From the NCBI GenBank assembly GCA_002395525.1, contig DGXE01000008.1, positions 1 to 31,812 of the forward strand: a DNA stretch of 31,812 nucleotides, written 5' to 3'. The position numbers and the translations under genes were made by a program. Positions within the stretch are counted from its first letter, which is position 1, and each line of letters opens with the position of its first letter. This DNA is from Ruminococcus sp. UBA4240. Its GTDB lineage: Bacteria > Bacillota > Clostridia > Oscillospirales > Ruminococcaceae. The notes under the pieces were generated by a model. The model saw only the letters and a program-made list of their open reading frames with translations. It was not told where the DNA came from and did no database searches. Below are positions 8,233 through 16,445 of the stretch, piece by piece.

Positions 8233-8539
8233 TCTTTACCAGACTGTCATCGACAGAAAGAATGAAAAGCAGGAGGGCTCCTACACCTGCTACCTTTTTG
8301 AAAAGGGCATAGACAAGATATGCAAGAAGTGCGGCGAGGAATGTACCGAAATGGTCATTGCCGCAAAGAACAACGACAACAACGAGCTTAAAAACGAGAT
8401 CGCCGATCTTTTCTATCACGTCATGGTGCTGTGCGCCAATCAGGGGCTTGACATCACCGAGGTAGAGGACGTTCTGGCGGAGCGCTCAAAGAAAACGGGG
8501 AATTTGAAGCAGTTCCACGTATCGGATCACAATACATAA
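8216..8539 (+). CDS. hisE: Phosphoribosyl-ATP pyrophosphatase
   Basis: HisE hydrolyses phosphoribosyl-ATP to phosphoribosyl-AMP and pyrophosphate, the second pathway step. It is an all-alpha MazG-superfamily protein of 107 residues. The metal-binding pattern is visible as KCGEECTEMVIAAKN followed by ELKNEIADLFYHVMVL, giving the E-x-x-E and E-x-x-D pairs of the family. I chose the ATG at 8216 because AGAGGA lies 7 bases upstream; the ATG at 8210 would be too close. It is the last gene of the operon, and a hairpin terminator follows within six bases of the stop. Confidence 0.94.
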   Translation: MSVLNDLYQTVIDRKNEKQEGSYTCYLFEKGIDKICKKCGEECTEMVIAAKNNDNNELKNEIADLFYHVMVLCANQGLDITEVEDVLAERSKKTGNLKQFHVSDHNT

Positions 8540-8544
8540 AAGAG

Positions 8545-8577
8545 ACGGGAAAGGGTCATGCCCTTTCCCGTTTGTCT
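8545..8577. terminator. Bidirectional intrinsic terminator
   Basis: An 11-bp perfect stem (ACGGGAAAGGG at 8545-8555 with its complement at 8561-8571) encloses a 5-base loop. On the + strand it is followed by TTTGTCT; on the - strand by CTCTTTTAT. It lies between the convergent hisE and beta-galactosidase genes and can end both transcripts. Confidence 0.88.
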
Positions 8578-10324
8578 ATCCCAGCATAGGCTCGCTTTCA
8601 AGAGAGATGTGGTCTGATGCCCTGCCGTCGGTTTCAAGGAGAATGATGGTATTTTCCCCCTTGTGCAGCAGGGGAGCGGGTATGTACAGCCTTTTCTGTG
8701 GGCCTATCTCCCAGAATCGCCCCAGATCAAAGCCGTTTACAAATGCCACCCCCTTGCCGAAGCCTGCTGTATCGAGGAATGTATCCCCGGTTTCCTCTGC
8801 GGTGAAGGTGAATTTGTAAAAGCCGGGCAGGCAGCTTTCCGCCTTGTGGGAAAAATCCATTCTTTCCAGCATATCGCTGTCCGGGTCAATACCGTACATC
8901 TCATATCCGAAGTGACGGTGATCATTTATCCTCACGCCGCCCAGAATGCCCTTGCGCTGCCTTTCAAGCCCTGTGCCGAAGTTCTCCCTGCCGATGTTCT
9001 CAATGAGGATATCTATGACCCCTCCCGCCTTGTCCGATGATACTTCAAACTCATCACCGATGTTTTCAAGGGCGGTGAATACTATTTTGCCGTCATAGAT
9101 TACAATTGCTCTGTCATGGGCATCCTCAAGCTGTATCTTTTTAAGTGTCTCCCATTCCGGCAGACGGATGCGGTAGAGCACATAACCGTAATAGCAGTCC
9201 AGATCCTCCATGGAAAGGGGATACGGAGACACGGCAGGGGCAAGGCCTTCTGTCTGTGAGACAAGCCCGCACGATCCCGTACATTCGATCCTGCCGTAGG
9301 ATATTCGCTTGATATCTGTGGTCAGGGGTACCTCACGGGTGGGGGCATATTCCCGTATCATTTCTCTGAGAGCGAGGTATTTGGAAGTTATCTGGCCGTC
9401 CTCCGTGAGAATGGCATCGTAATCATAGGATGTGACATCCGCAGTTGTCTTCCCCTGATTGCGGCCGGCATAAAAGCCGAAGTTGGTGCCCCCCTCAAAC
9501 ATATAGAAATTCACATTCCCCCGTGTGAGCAGCTCCCGTATCTCTTCCCTGTACTTGTCAAGATTTGCGGTCACATCGAAGGTGTGGTGCTCCTCGCCCC
9601 AGGCATCGAACCAGCCGCACCAGAATTCCATGCACATAAGGGGTCTGTCTCTGCCGATGATGCTTTCCATCTGATCGAACTGCCACTTCACCGATGAGCC
9701 GAAGTTCCCGGTAGGCAGAGCATCATCCGTCATCCCTGAGCGGAATACATCCTTGTTCCATGGACCGTCGGAGGTGACCAGTGGAACATCTATGCCGTAT
9801 TTTCTCATCATGGACACCAGCGAGGATAAATATGCCTTGTCATTGCCGTAGTAGCCGTATTCATTCTCCACCTGCATCAGTATCACATTGCCGCCTCTTG
9901 TCACCTGATAGGGGGCGACTTTGGGCAGAAGCACGCTGTAATACTCATCCACCGCTTTAAGGTACGGCTCGTAGGAGCAGCGCAGGCGCATACCCTTGTC
10001 TTTGAGGAGCCATGCGGGCAGGCCGCCGAATTCCCATTCGGCGCATATGTATGGGGAGGGGCGCAGTATGATGTAAAGCCCCAGCTCTGTTGCAATGTCG
10101 AGAAAACGGCACACATCATGCATACCATCAAAGTGAAATTCACCCTTCCGCGGCTCATGGAAATTCCATGGGATGTAGGTCTCCACTGTGTTGCAGCCGA
10201 GATTTACCAGCTTTTCCAGTCTGTCCCGCCAGTATTCGGGCACAGTCCTGAAATAGTGAAAAGCCCCGGAGATTATCTGAAAGGGCTTGCCGTCTAAGTA
10301 AAATCTGTCCTTGATCTCAAACAT
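8576..10324 (-). CDS. Beta-galactosidase, glycoside hydrolase family 35
   Basis: GH35 enzymes release terminal beta-linked galactose with retention of configuration. The catalytic barrel occupies about residues 1-320: GAFHYFRTVPEYWRDRL, RPSPYICAEWEFGGLPAWL, the acid/base in QVENEYG (Glu155) and the nucleophile in MCMEFWCGWFDAWG (Glu233). The remaining part, with about 260 residues, fits the beta-sandwich domains of the family. There is no signal peptide, so it probably acts in the cytoplasm on imported oligosaccharides. The start at 10324 has GAGGTG six bases upstream; upstream in-frame starts at 10330 and 10333 overlap that site. It follows an AraC-type regulator by 24 bases and ends at the shared terminator. 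Confidence 0.94.
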   Translation of the reverse strand: MFEIKDRFYLDGKPFQIISGAFHYFRTVPEYWRDRLEKLVNLGCNTVETYIPWNFHEPRKGEFHFDGMHDVCRFLDIATELGLYIILRPSPYICAEWEFGGLPAWLLKDKGMRLRCSYEPYLKAVDEYYSVLLPKVAPYQVTRGGNVILMQVENEYGYYGNDKAYLSSLVSMMRKYGIDVPLVTSDGPWNKDVFRSGMTDDALPTGNFGSSVKWQFDQMESIIGRDRPLMCMEFWCGWFDAWGEEHHTFDVTANLDKYREEIRELLTRGNVNFYMFEGGTNFGFYAGRNQGKTTADVTSYDYDAILTEDGQITSKYLALREMIREYAPTREVPLTTDIKRISYGRIECTGSCGLVSQTEGLAPAVSPYPLSMEDLDCYYGYVLYRIRLPEWETLKKIQLEDAHDRAIVIYDGKIVFTALENIGDEFEVSSDKAGGVIDILIENIGRENFGTGLERQRKGILGGVRINDHRHFGYEMYGIDPDSDMLERMDFSHKAESCLPGFYKFTFTAEETGDTFLDTAGFGKGVAFVNGFDLGRFWEIGPQKRLYIPAPLLHKGENTIILLETDGRASDHISLESEPMLG

Positions 10325-10348
10325 GGTCATCACCTCGGTAATGGGCGG

Positions 10349-11143
10349 TTATTTGGAACCGATACAGCGGCGGTATTCTGTGGGTGTCTGACCGCACACT
10401 GCCTTGAATCTGCGGATAAACACAAAATCGCTGGAATATCCGCAGTGAGCTGCTATCTCAGCCACTGTAAGGTTAGTGGAGGAGAGGAGCCGCTTGGCAC
10501 GCTCCATGCGGCCTGCGGTCACATCCTTTATGACACTGCTGCCGAACATCCGCTTATATGTGTGCTGAAAGGAGGAGCGGCTCATATTTAGGCTTGCCGC
10601 CATTTCATCGACGTTCATCACCCTGTCGGGGGTGTTTATAAGCTCAGAGCGAAGCTGTGTCATGCGGTGATTTTTTTCGGTGTATTCATGGGTGGAGAGG
10701 ATGCTGCCCCCGTGGATAAAGCGGCTGAGCTTGTACATGAAAATGCGCAGATAGTCCTCCTCTATCCTTTCCCTGTGTTCCTGCCCGGAATAATGCTCGT
10801 AGGCAAGGATGTGTATTATCTCTGACAGCTCCTCTGATTCGCCTATATACACGGGTGTGTCAAAGGGAATGTCAAGGGACAGCACAAAGTCCCTGTCCCC
10901 CTCATGAAATTCAAGGTATATCCAGTCATCGGTATAGCCCTGTCCCCGCCCTGTGTAGCGGCAGGGTGTGGTGGGAGAGAAGAAAACAAAGGTCACAGGC
11001 TCCGTATTATGGATATCATTGTTTATGGTAACTCTGGCTGTGGTCTTCATCAGCAGGAGGAGATATGTGCCGGGACCCATGGGGCGATCCATGACAAAGC
11101 TGTTGTCATGGCTGTAATTAAAGCCTATGGAACAAATGTTCAT
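10349..11143 (-). CDS. AraC-family transcriptional regulator
   Basis: This is a 264-residue two-domain regulator. The N-terminal part resembles the cupin-type sugar-binding domain of AraC/XylS proteins (GPGTYLLLLMKTTARVTIN, SPTTPCRYTGRGQ, DDWIYLEF). The C-terminal 100 residues hold two helix-turn-helix units: VDEMAASLNMSRSSFQHTYKRMFG and LTVAEIAAHCGYSSDFVFIRRFKAVCG, ending in TPTEYRR as usual. It lies directly upstream of the GH35 gene on the same strand, so it probably controls that gene in response to a galactoside; this is inference. AGGGGA sits 6 bases before the ATG at 11143. The ATG at 11149, which overlaps the upstream stop (ATGA), is the alternative start. Confidence 0.92.
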   Translation of the reverse strand: MNICSIGFNYSHDNSFVMDRPMGPGTYLLLLMKTTARVTINNDIHNTEPVTFVFFSPTTPCRYTGRGQGYTDDWIYLEFHEGDRDFVLSLDIPFDTPVYIGESEELSEIIHILAYEHYSGQEHRERIEEDYLRIFMYKLSRFIHGGSILSTHEYTEKNHRMTQLRSELINTPDRVMNVDEMAASLNMSRSSFQHTYKRMFGSSVIKDVTAGRMERAKRLLSSTNLTVAEIAAHCGYSSDFVFIRRFKAVCGQTPTEYRRCIGSK

Positions 11144-11145
11144 GC

Positions 11146-11826
11146 TCATTCCCCTTTGTGTGAAAGGCGGTATATCCCGTTGTTTATTGCTCTGAGCAAC
11201 ACAGCTGTGCCGAAATTCAACAGCACTGTCACAGCGAAGATGACAAGCCCTATGCCCCAGCCCCAGTTGAGAAAGCCGTACCAGTCGTTGGTATCAGGCC
11301 ATGTGCCGATACCGTTTACAAGGATGTTGCCAAGGTAGAAAACGCCGTACACAAATGCCGCCAGTGCGGAAAAAGCCGCATATCTGAATGGTATCCTCTC
11401 CTGTGTTTCGTACAGTATGAATTCAGCCATGCCTGTTACCGGGACTATGAGATGGAACCAGAAATTCCCTCCGGCATACATATCCAGATCCGGGTACATG
11501 GGTGCAAGAAATGCTGCCACGATAAGGAATGTGAGCCCTGCTGCTGAGGCTGCAAACAGCTTGGGCAGCACAGGCAGCGTCCTGTTTATTATATAGGCTA
11601 TGAGCCACAGACACGCTACGACCCCGCACAGTTCATTGGACAGCACGGTGAAGAACTTGAAATTCTCAAAGCCCGATGCAGTAAGCCCAGTGCCGCTGCC
11701 TGCACCGGAGAGCATTTTGTATGTGCCTGTGCCTGCAAATACGACTATGAGCATATTAAGGGTGACACTTATTATCTCCCGCAGGCGAGGGGGCTTGATG
11801 TAGACCTTGTCTCCGTTTTGTATCAT
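11146..11826 (-). CDS. Pr6Pr-like six-helix membrane protein
   Basis: The protein has 226 residues with about six hydrophobic helices and a short basic N-terminus (KPPRLREIIS). Features such as FENFKFFTVLSNELCG, NFWFHLIVPVTGMAEF and DTNDWYGFLNWGWG match the conserved blocks I associate with the Pr6Pr family of bacterial integral membrane proteins, whose function is not established. No transporter or enzyme motif is evident. It overlaps the AraC gene start by up to four bases and follows trmO by 19 bases, so it is probably co-transcribed. The family assignment is from memory of the conserved F-F-T-x-x-S-N pattern and is moderately sure. Confidence 0.7.
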   Translation of the reverse strand: MIQNGDKVYIKPPRLREIISVTLNMLIVVFAGTGTYKMLSGAGSGTGLTASGFENFKFFTVLSNELCGVVACLWLIAYIINRTLPVLPKLFAASAAGLTFLIVAAFLAPMYPDLDMYAGGNFWFHLIVPVTGMAEFILYETQERIPFRYAAFSALAAFVYGVFYLGNILVNGIGTWPDTNDWYGFLNWGWGIGLVIFAVTVLLNFGTAVLLRAINNGIYRLSHKGE

Positions 11827-11845
11827 GTTGGTTCCTGTTCTGCTG

Positions 11846-12508
11846 TCAGTGCTTTTCTGCGGACAGCAATACTATTTCGTTCCCCTCTGCCCTGAAGCTC
11901 AGCTCCATGTCCCTGAACGTGAAGGTATACACACGCTCCGGGTCATTTTGATACGCAGGGCGGGGATCCTGTTCAAGCAGCTCCCTTACAAGGGGGATAT
12001 CCGCATCGTCTAAAATGCCGTCGGGGATACGGGCGGTGAGCCTCGGTTCCTTTTCGGCAAAGCCTGAAAGCGCTTCGGGGCGGCAGTCCGAATAGGGGAG
12101 ATAGGGCTTTATGTCGATTATGGGGGTGCCGTCCATGAGGTCAGCCCCCTGTACCAGCAGTACAGGTGCCCCCCTCTCCTCGGTAACAGCGGTGAGCTGT
12201 ACACAGGAAAGTCCTATCCTGTTGGGTCTGAAAGGGGATCTTGTGGCAAACACCCCTACACGCCTGTTGCCCCCCAGTCTGGGAGGGCGCACTGTAAGGG
12301 CACTGCTTTCCGGGTTCTCGGAGAATATCCACAGAAGCCACAGGTGGGAAAAGCCCTCTATGCCCCTTATCGCTTCCTTTCTGGCATATGCAGGCTCAAA
12401 TACTATTTTCGAGATAAGCTCTGTCAGACCGCTTTGTCTGGGTATGCCGAACTTCTCCTTGAAGTCGTTCTCTATATGTGCTATGGGGGATACTGTGTAT
12501 TCGGTCAT
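11846..12508 (-). CDS. trmO: tRNA m6t6A37 methyltransferase TrmO
   Basis: TrmO (formerly TsaA/YaeB) uses S-adenosylmethionine to methylate N6 of t6A at position 37 in ANN-decoding tRNAs. The 220-residue protein shows the family marks: DFKEKFGIPRQSG near residue 20, GFSHLWLLWIF, the core VGVFATRSPFRPNRIGLS, and LMDGTPIIDIKPYLPY. The C-terminal region (DPRPAYQNDPERVYTF) is the usual extension. Cytoplasmic. It lies between a Pr6Pr-like protein and an MBL hydrolase with gaps of 19 and 28 bases. I keep the ATG at 12508 because MTEYTVSPIAHI matches the family start. Confidence 0.93.
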   Translation of the reverse strand: MTEYTVSPIAHIENDFKEKFGIPRQSGLTELISKIVFEPAYARKEAIRGIEGFSHLWLLWIFSENPESSALTVRPPRLGGNRRVGVFATRSPFRPNRIGLSCVQLTAVTEERGAPVLLVQGADLMDGTPIIDIKPYLPYSDCRPEALSGFAEKEPRLTARIPDGILDDADIPLVRELLEQDPRPAYQNDPERVYTFTFRDMELSFRAEGNEIVLLSAEKH

Positions 12509-12536
12509 ATTATCTTCCCGTGATGCGTTTACTGTT

Positions 12537-13310
12537 CTAAAAGCTTATGTATTTTCCGTACATCTGTGAGGCAAGGCTCAGCATATAATCCCGCCCGCTT
12601 TCAAGCCCCTCTCGGGTGAGTACGGCTGTCACCCCTGCCATGGCATATTCGGGGGTGTTGTTGTTTTCGGACATATGCCCCAGAACTATCTGAGAGGTGC
12701 CACTTTTTATGAGCTGTGCGGCAAATTCACCGCACTGGCGGTTGGAAAGATGCCCCATCCCCGATGAGAGCCTGTCCTTTATCTCCTTTGGATAAAAGCC
12801 GTTTTTGAGCATCTGGCTGTCGTAGTTAGCCTCAATAAGAGCTGCATTCACACCCCTGAGGCTTTCCACCATTCTGTCTGTCACCTTGCCCGTGTCCGTA
12901 CATACACCGCAGGCACATTCCTCAAAGTCTATGCGGTAGCCGCAGGGGGATACTGCGTCGTGAGGCACGGGGAAGGGGTTGATCAGCGCCTCCCCTATGG
13001 AGAACGTGCCTTCGGCGGGGACAGCAGATGAGCCTATATCCCCTCTGTCGTAAAGCACATCCAGAGTCCGGGGAGTGGCATAGACAGGGATGGCGTGATG
13101 GCGGGTGAGCATTCTGAGTCCCTTTGTGTGATCGGTGTGCTCATGGGTGATGAGCACCGCCCTTATTTTGCCGATGTCAAGGGAATTGTCCAGCAGAGCG
13201 CCCTGCAGCTTTCTGTAGGATACGCCGCAGTCCACAAGCAGTCCGAAGGAGGAATTGCCGATGTAGGTACAGTTGCCCTTGCTTGATGAGAATAACGGAT
13301 AGAGTTTCAT
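12537..13310 (-). CDS. MBL-fold metallohydrolase, YycJ/WalJ type
   Basis: This 257-residue metallo-beta-lactamase-fold protein begins MKLYPLFSSSKGNCTYIG, the typical start of YycJ/WalJ-like hydrolases, and carries the metal motif THEHTDHTKG (about 60-69), a later His in FPVPHDAV, the Asp in CTDTGKV and a final His in LGHMSENN. Members are thought to be DNA exonucleases or nucleases linked to mismatch repair and cell-wall signalling in Bacillus; substrate here is not shown. The start at 13310 lies 1 base after the stop of the esterase gene; a TTG at 13355 would add fifteen unrelated residues. No good ribosome binding site is visible, so translation probably depends on the upstream gene. Confidence 0.9.
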   Translation of the reverse strand: MKLYPLFSSSKGNCTYIGNSSFGLLVDCGVSYRKLQGALLDNSLDIGKIRAVLITHEHTDHTKGLRMLTRHHAIPVYATPRTLDVLYDRGDIGSSAVPAEGTFSIGEALINPFPVPHDAVSPCGYRIDFEECACGVCTDTGKVTDRMVESLRGVNAALIEANYDSQMLKNGFYPKEIKDRLSSGMGHLSNRQCGEFAAQLIKSGTSQIVLGHMSENNNTPEYAMAGVTAVLTREGLESGRDYMLSLASQMYGKYISF

Positions 13311-13311
13311 G

Positions 13312-14385
13312 TTACAGTCCGAGCTTGGAGAAAACAGGCTCAATGACCTGAGCAAGGCGGCAGGCTATCTTTTCGTGGCTCTTCTCAGAGGGGTGCCAGT
13401 CGGTGACTACACCGTCATTTTCCTCATCCTGCACCTCAAGGGGGACATATACTATCCTGTCATCATGCTCCGCCCTGAACCTTTCCACAGCGGCAGCTAT
13501 GGTATCTGAAAGGCTCGTCCCCATAATGCCGTAGGTGGTGACGATGTATGCCTTGGGATTGTTCTTTCTTATGCATTCCAGCATATCATAGTAGGCACGG
13601 GCAAAATCCTCTTCACGCTCCGCTATGCCCTTTGTCCAGGAATGGTCGTTGGTGCCGTCAAAGAATACGATGACCTGGGGATCAAAGGAGAAGTCATAGG
13701 GGGTAAAGGTGCCCTTTTCGCCGCCCGCTTCCCTTTCAAGGGGGCTGTCGGTGTAGGGGTATATATCCTTTAAAAGCCAGTTGTCAAGGGGCTTTTCTGC
13801 CGTTTCCTCAACCCATGCGGACAGCACCCCGATACCGCTCCATGAAACGTACTGATATTCACACCCCAGCTTCTGCGCAATCTTCCAGGCGTAGCCCAGC
13901 AGGGGATCCTCCGTGTCGGTGCTGAATGTATCAACATTGAAAACTCCCCGTGTGCCGTAGCCGCAGGTGATGGAGTCTCCTACAAACTCAATGCGGCGCT
14001 GTGAGCGGGGCAGGGGAGGAGGCAGAAGTTCACCGTCTGTCTCTATGCTTTCAATGCCCGCCTTGCCGAATGCCGCCTCGGACATCTTTGCAAGCCTGAG
14101 CTTCACCCGCTGTACAGTGTCACTGCTGTATATGCATACCCTCTGCCTTTTCTCCCTGAGGGCAAAGCGCATGGAGGGCTCTGTGCTGTCGTTTACAAAG
14201 ACTGCAAGCCAGGCAGGGTTCACATTCCTTATCTCCTCATCGGAGGTGACAAGCATCACATCAGCCCGTGTGCCCTCAAACTCAAATTCCACGAATGAAT
14301 TGGTGTAGTCGATGTAGCGCACTCCGTCCTTTACAAGGCTTCTGCCGCCTGTGCGAACATGGCGTTTATCCGCTTTGAAGATCAT
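13312..14385 (-). CDS. SGNH/GDSL esterase, CE2-like
   Basis: The protein has 357 residues: an N-terminal beta-sandwich-like part (about 1-125) and a C-terminal SGNH hydrolase. The catalytic Ser138 is in EFVGDSITCGYG, the oxyanion Asn is in DGTNDHSW, and the Asp329/His331 pair is in DWHPSEKSH. This order of domains matches carbohydrate esterase family 2, which removes acetyl groups from xylan or other glycans. There is no signal peptide, so any substrate would be intracellular. It overlaps the dnaI-like gene by four bases (ATGA) and has a strong GAAAGGAG site. A sugar esterase coupled to a replication gene is odd; see findings. Confidence 0.85.
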   Translation of the reverse strand: MIFKADKRHVRTGGRSLVKDGVRYIDYTNSFVEFEFEGTRADVMLVTSDEEIRNVNPAWLAVFVNDSTEPSMRFALREKRQRVCIYSSDTVQRVKLRLAKMSEAAFGKAGIESIETDGELLPPPLPRSQRRIEFVGDSITCGYGTRGVFNVDTFSTDTEDPLLGYAWKIAQKLGCEYQYVSWSGIGVLSAWVEETAEKPLDNWLLKDIYPYTDSPLEREAGGEKGTFTPYDFSFDPQVIVFFDGTNDHSWTKGIAEREEDFARAYYDMLECIRKNNPKAYIVTTYGIMGTSLSDTIAAAVERFRAEHDDRIVYVPLEVQDEENDGVVTDWHPSEKSHEKIACRLAQVIEPVFSKLGL

Positions 14386-15410
14386 GGTCTTGCTCCTTTC
14401 GCCTTCAAAGCCCGTATGTCACGGCCAAAGAAGGGCAGTTTGTCATATACGTTGAATATCCTTGAAAGTATCCTTGCATTGTAGGTGTCGGCCAGTTCCT
14501 CTTCCGTCAGGTTTGTGCTTACGATAACAGGCTTGTCAAGGTTTATGCGGGAGTTTATGATGCTGTACAGTGCCGACTCGTTGAAGCTGGTGTGCTGCTC
14601 GCTGCCCAGATCGTCTATTATGAGCAGATCCGCATCCATGAGCACGCCCATAGTGTCCTGCCCTGCATCCGCACGGCCGAATTTCTCGTCCTCCAGATTT
14701 TTCAGCAGGTCGATGACATTGCCATATACTGCCACATACCCCCTCCTGATGACTTCCTTTGCAATAGCCATTGCAAGATGTGTCTTCCCAAGACCGGGGG
14801 CGCCTATAAACAGCATACCGGAGGAATGGCCGTCGAATTTCTCCGCATATGCCATGCATCGCCGCTTCACCGTTGCCATGTAGCTGTAGCAGTCCATGCC
14901 TGCATTGCTGGCATCCCTGTAATAGTCAAGGTCAAAGGTATCAAAGTCTGCATAGGGCATATTGGCGGAATTGTTCAGATCCTTTGCGGCTATCTCCGCC
15001 ATGAGCCGTTTCAGGCAGTCACACATACCGTTGCCCTTCCCTGCCACACGCTCACCGTTTACGATCTCCACGTTGTTGACAAAGCCCGTGTCCTTGCATT
15101 TGTCGCAGAGATAGTGCATTTTCAGGTAATCCTCCGGATAGCCTGCCTTTACAAGCTCTTCTCTTATGAGCCTGTCACATTCCTGCTGGTTCTGCTGTAT
15201 ATCACGTATAACAGCCTGCGTATCGGTGTTTTTCTCCAGCACCGCCCGTGAAAGCTTTGCGGCTGTGGCGGACATCATTCTGTCCAGCTCCCCTATGACA
15301 GGTATCTTCCTCTCTATCTCCTCATGCCGTTCAAGGAGCATCCTCTCGTCCGACTGCCGCCGCTGTTCCATCTGCTGCAGTGCAGTATGTCGTATCTCAC
15401 TCTTTGTCAA
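14382..15410 (-). CDS. dnaI: DnaI/DnaC-type helicase loader ATPase
   Basis: This AAA+ ATPase loads the replicative helicase at origins and stalled forks. In 342 residues it has a coiled-coil-prone charged N-terminus (about 10-90), a four-cysteine zinc module (CDKC at 102-105 and CDC at 130-132), Walker A GAPGLGKTH (Lys209), Walker B LLIIDDLGSE, a sensor-1 STN and an arginine-rich ILSRIF segment. The four-cysteine module between the helicase-binding and ATPase parts is typical of the DnaI side of the family. It overlaps dnaD by four bases (ATGA), as in many Firmicutes where DnaD and DnaI act together in the primosome. An IstB-type transposition protein is less likely given this neighbour and the zinc module. 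Confidence 0.9.
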   Translation of the reverse strand: MTKSEIRHTALQQMEQRRQSDERMLLERHEEIERKIPVIGELDRMMSATAAKLSRAVLEKNTDTQAVIRDIQQNQQECDRLIREELVKAGYPEDYLKMHYLCDKCKDTGFVNNVEIVNGERVAGKGNGMCDCLKRLMAEIAAKDLNNSANMPYADFDTFDLDYYRDASNAGMDCYSYMATVKRRCMAYAEKFDGHSSGMLFIGAPGLGKTHLAMAIAKEVIRRGYVAVYGNVIDLLKNLEDEKFGRADAGQDTMGVLMDADLLIIDDLGSEQHTSFNESALYSIINSRINLDKPVIVSTNLTEEELADTYNARILSRIFNVYDKLPFFGRDIRALKAKGARP

Positions 15411-16396
15411 TTCTTATCATCCCCGTAGGAGCTCATAAGCTGCATCGCCCGTTCCATAGCCTCTCTCTGGCTGTCGGAAAGGGTAATGACGCCGCTGTCT
15501 GAGTTGGTCTGTTTCTTTGGAGACTTTTCGGCCTTTGCCTTTGCCCCGCTCTTTTTAGCCTTGAAGCTCTCTGCATCCGCAAGAGCCTGCTCGGGGGTGG
15601 CAATGCCGTTCTTTCTCCAGTTGCAGATTATGCTGTCCATGTAGTCCACAGGCTTTGTGGGAGTGTATTCAAGGGCTCTGTCATATGCTATGCGTATCAT
15701 ATCAAGGGAAATGTCATCCCACCCCGATACCTTCTGCTTCTGGCTTTTTGTAAGGCTTTTCACGTTCAGAAGGCTCTTCACCTGATCCTCAAGGCGCATA
15801 TGGCTCTCAATGGCAATAAGCTCCTCATCCGCCTGCCTGTGGGTGTTTATGCCCCTCTGAGCCCAGTCAAAGGCTATTGTTTCGTAGTATGCCATGCTGC
15901 TGTTGCCGTGGGATATGCAGAAATGCAGCAGTGTCAGCATTACCTCCGAGGGGAGTGCGCAGTGGTCGTGGAGCCATATGAATGTGCGCTGCTCATCATA
16001 GGTGAGAGGCCTTGCGAATGCCGCCTGTGCCCCCTCTGTAAGCACCCTTGTGTCCTCATTTGCGGATATGTTCTCTGCTATCTCCACAGGGGTCAGCTGC
16101 TTGAATCTGGGGAGCTTTCCGGGCTTGACAGCAGTCTGTACGGAGGCAGTCTCAGCAGCGGCGGGCTTTTCGTCGCATATGACCCCCGCCTGCTTCCAGA
16201 AGCAGACAGCCTCCTCTACGTCCTCATCGCTGATGCCGCTCCCCATCACAGATGTATCCTCGGGGAGCTGTTTGTTGTAAAGCAGATACAGAAGCACCTT
16301 GACAGCCTTTCCCGATGCGGCTTTAAGGCTCTGTCCCGCCTTGTCGGGCACGGCGAATACTCCGTCCCCCCAGTTGATCTTTATATCGTTCGACAT
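15407..16396 (-). CDS. dnaD: DnaD-domain replication initiation protein
   Basis: The protein has 329 residues. DnaD-like proteins help open DNA and recruit DnaB/DnaI during initiation and restart. The N-terminal part (about 1-75) looks like a winged-helix module (VKVLLYLLYNKQLPED, EEAVCFWKQAGVI). Two tandem DnaB_2/DnaD domains follow, the second ending with the typical YMDSIICNWRKNGIATPEQA. The C-terminus is Lys/Ala-rich (KAKKSGAKAKAEKSPKKQ), probably disordered DNA-binding sequence. I start at 16396 (MSNDIKINWGDG), with a GGAAAG site about 8 bases upstream; longer starts add unrelated residues. It is coupled to dnaI. Confidence 0.9.
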   Translation of the reverse strand: MSNDIKINWGDGVFAVPDKAGQSLKAASGKAVKVLLYLLYNKQLPEDTSVMGSGISDEDVEEAVCFWKQAGVICDEKPAAAETASVQTAVKPGKLPRFKQLTPVEIAENISANEDTRVLTEGAQAAFARPLTYDEQRTFIWLHDHCALPSEVMLTLLHFCISHGNSSMAYYETIAFDWAQRGINTHRQADEELIAIESHMRLEDQVKSLLNVKSLTKSQKQKVSGWDDISLDMIRIAYDRALEYTPTKPVDYMDSIICNWRKNGIATPEQALADAESFKAKKSGAKAKAEKSPKKQTNSDSGVITLSDSQREAMERAMQLMSSYGDDKN

Positions 16397-16445
16397 TTTC
16401 ATTTCTTTCCGGATCGTTGAAGTGAGGAGGCTGTGCATCACTGCA

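Noticed and set aside
14382..15410. IstB-type transposition protein (insertion sequence remnant)
   Set aside because: The four-cysteine module, the length and the coupling to dnaD fit a DnaI helicase loader; no istA or terminal inverted repeats are present.
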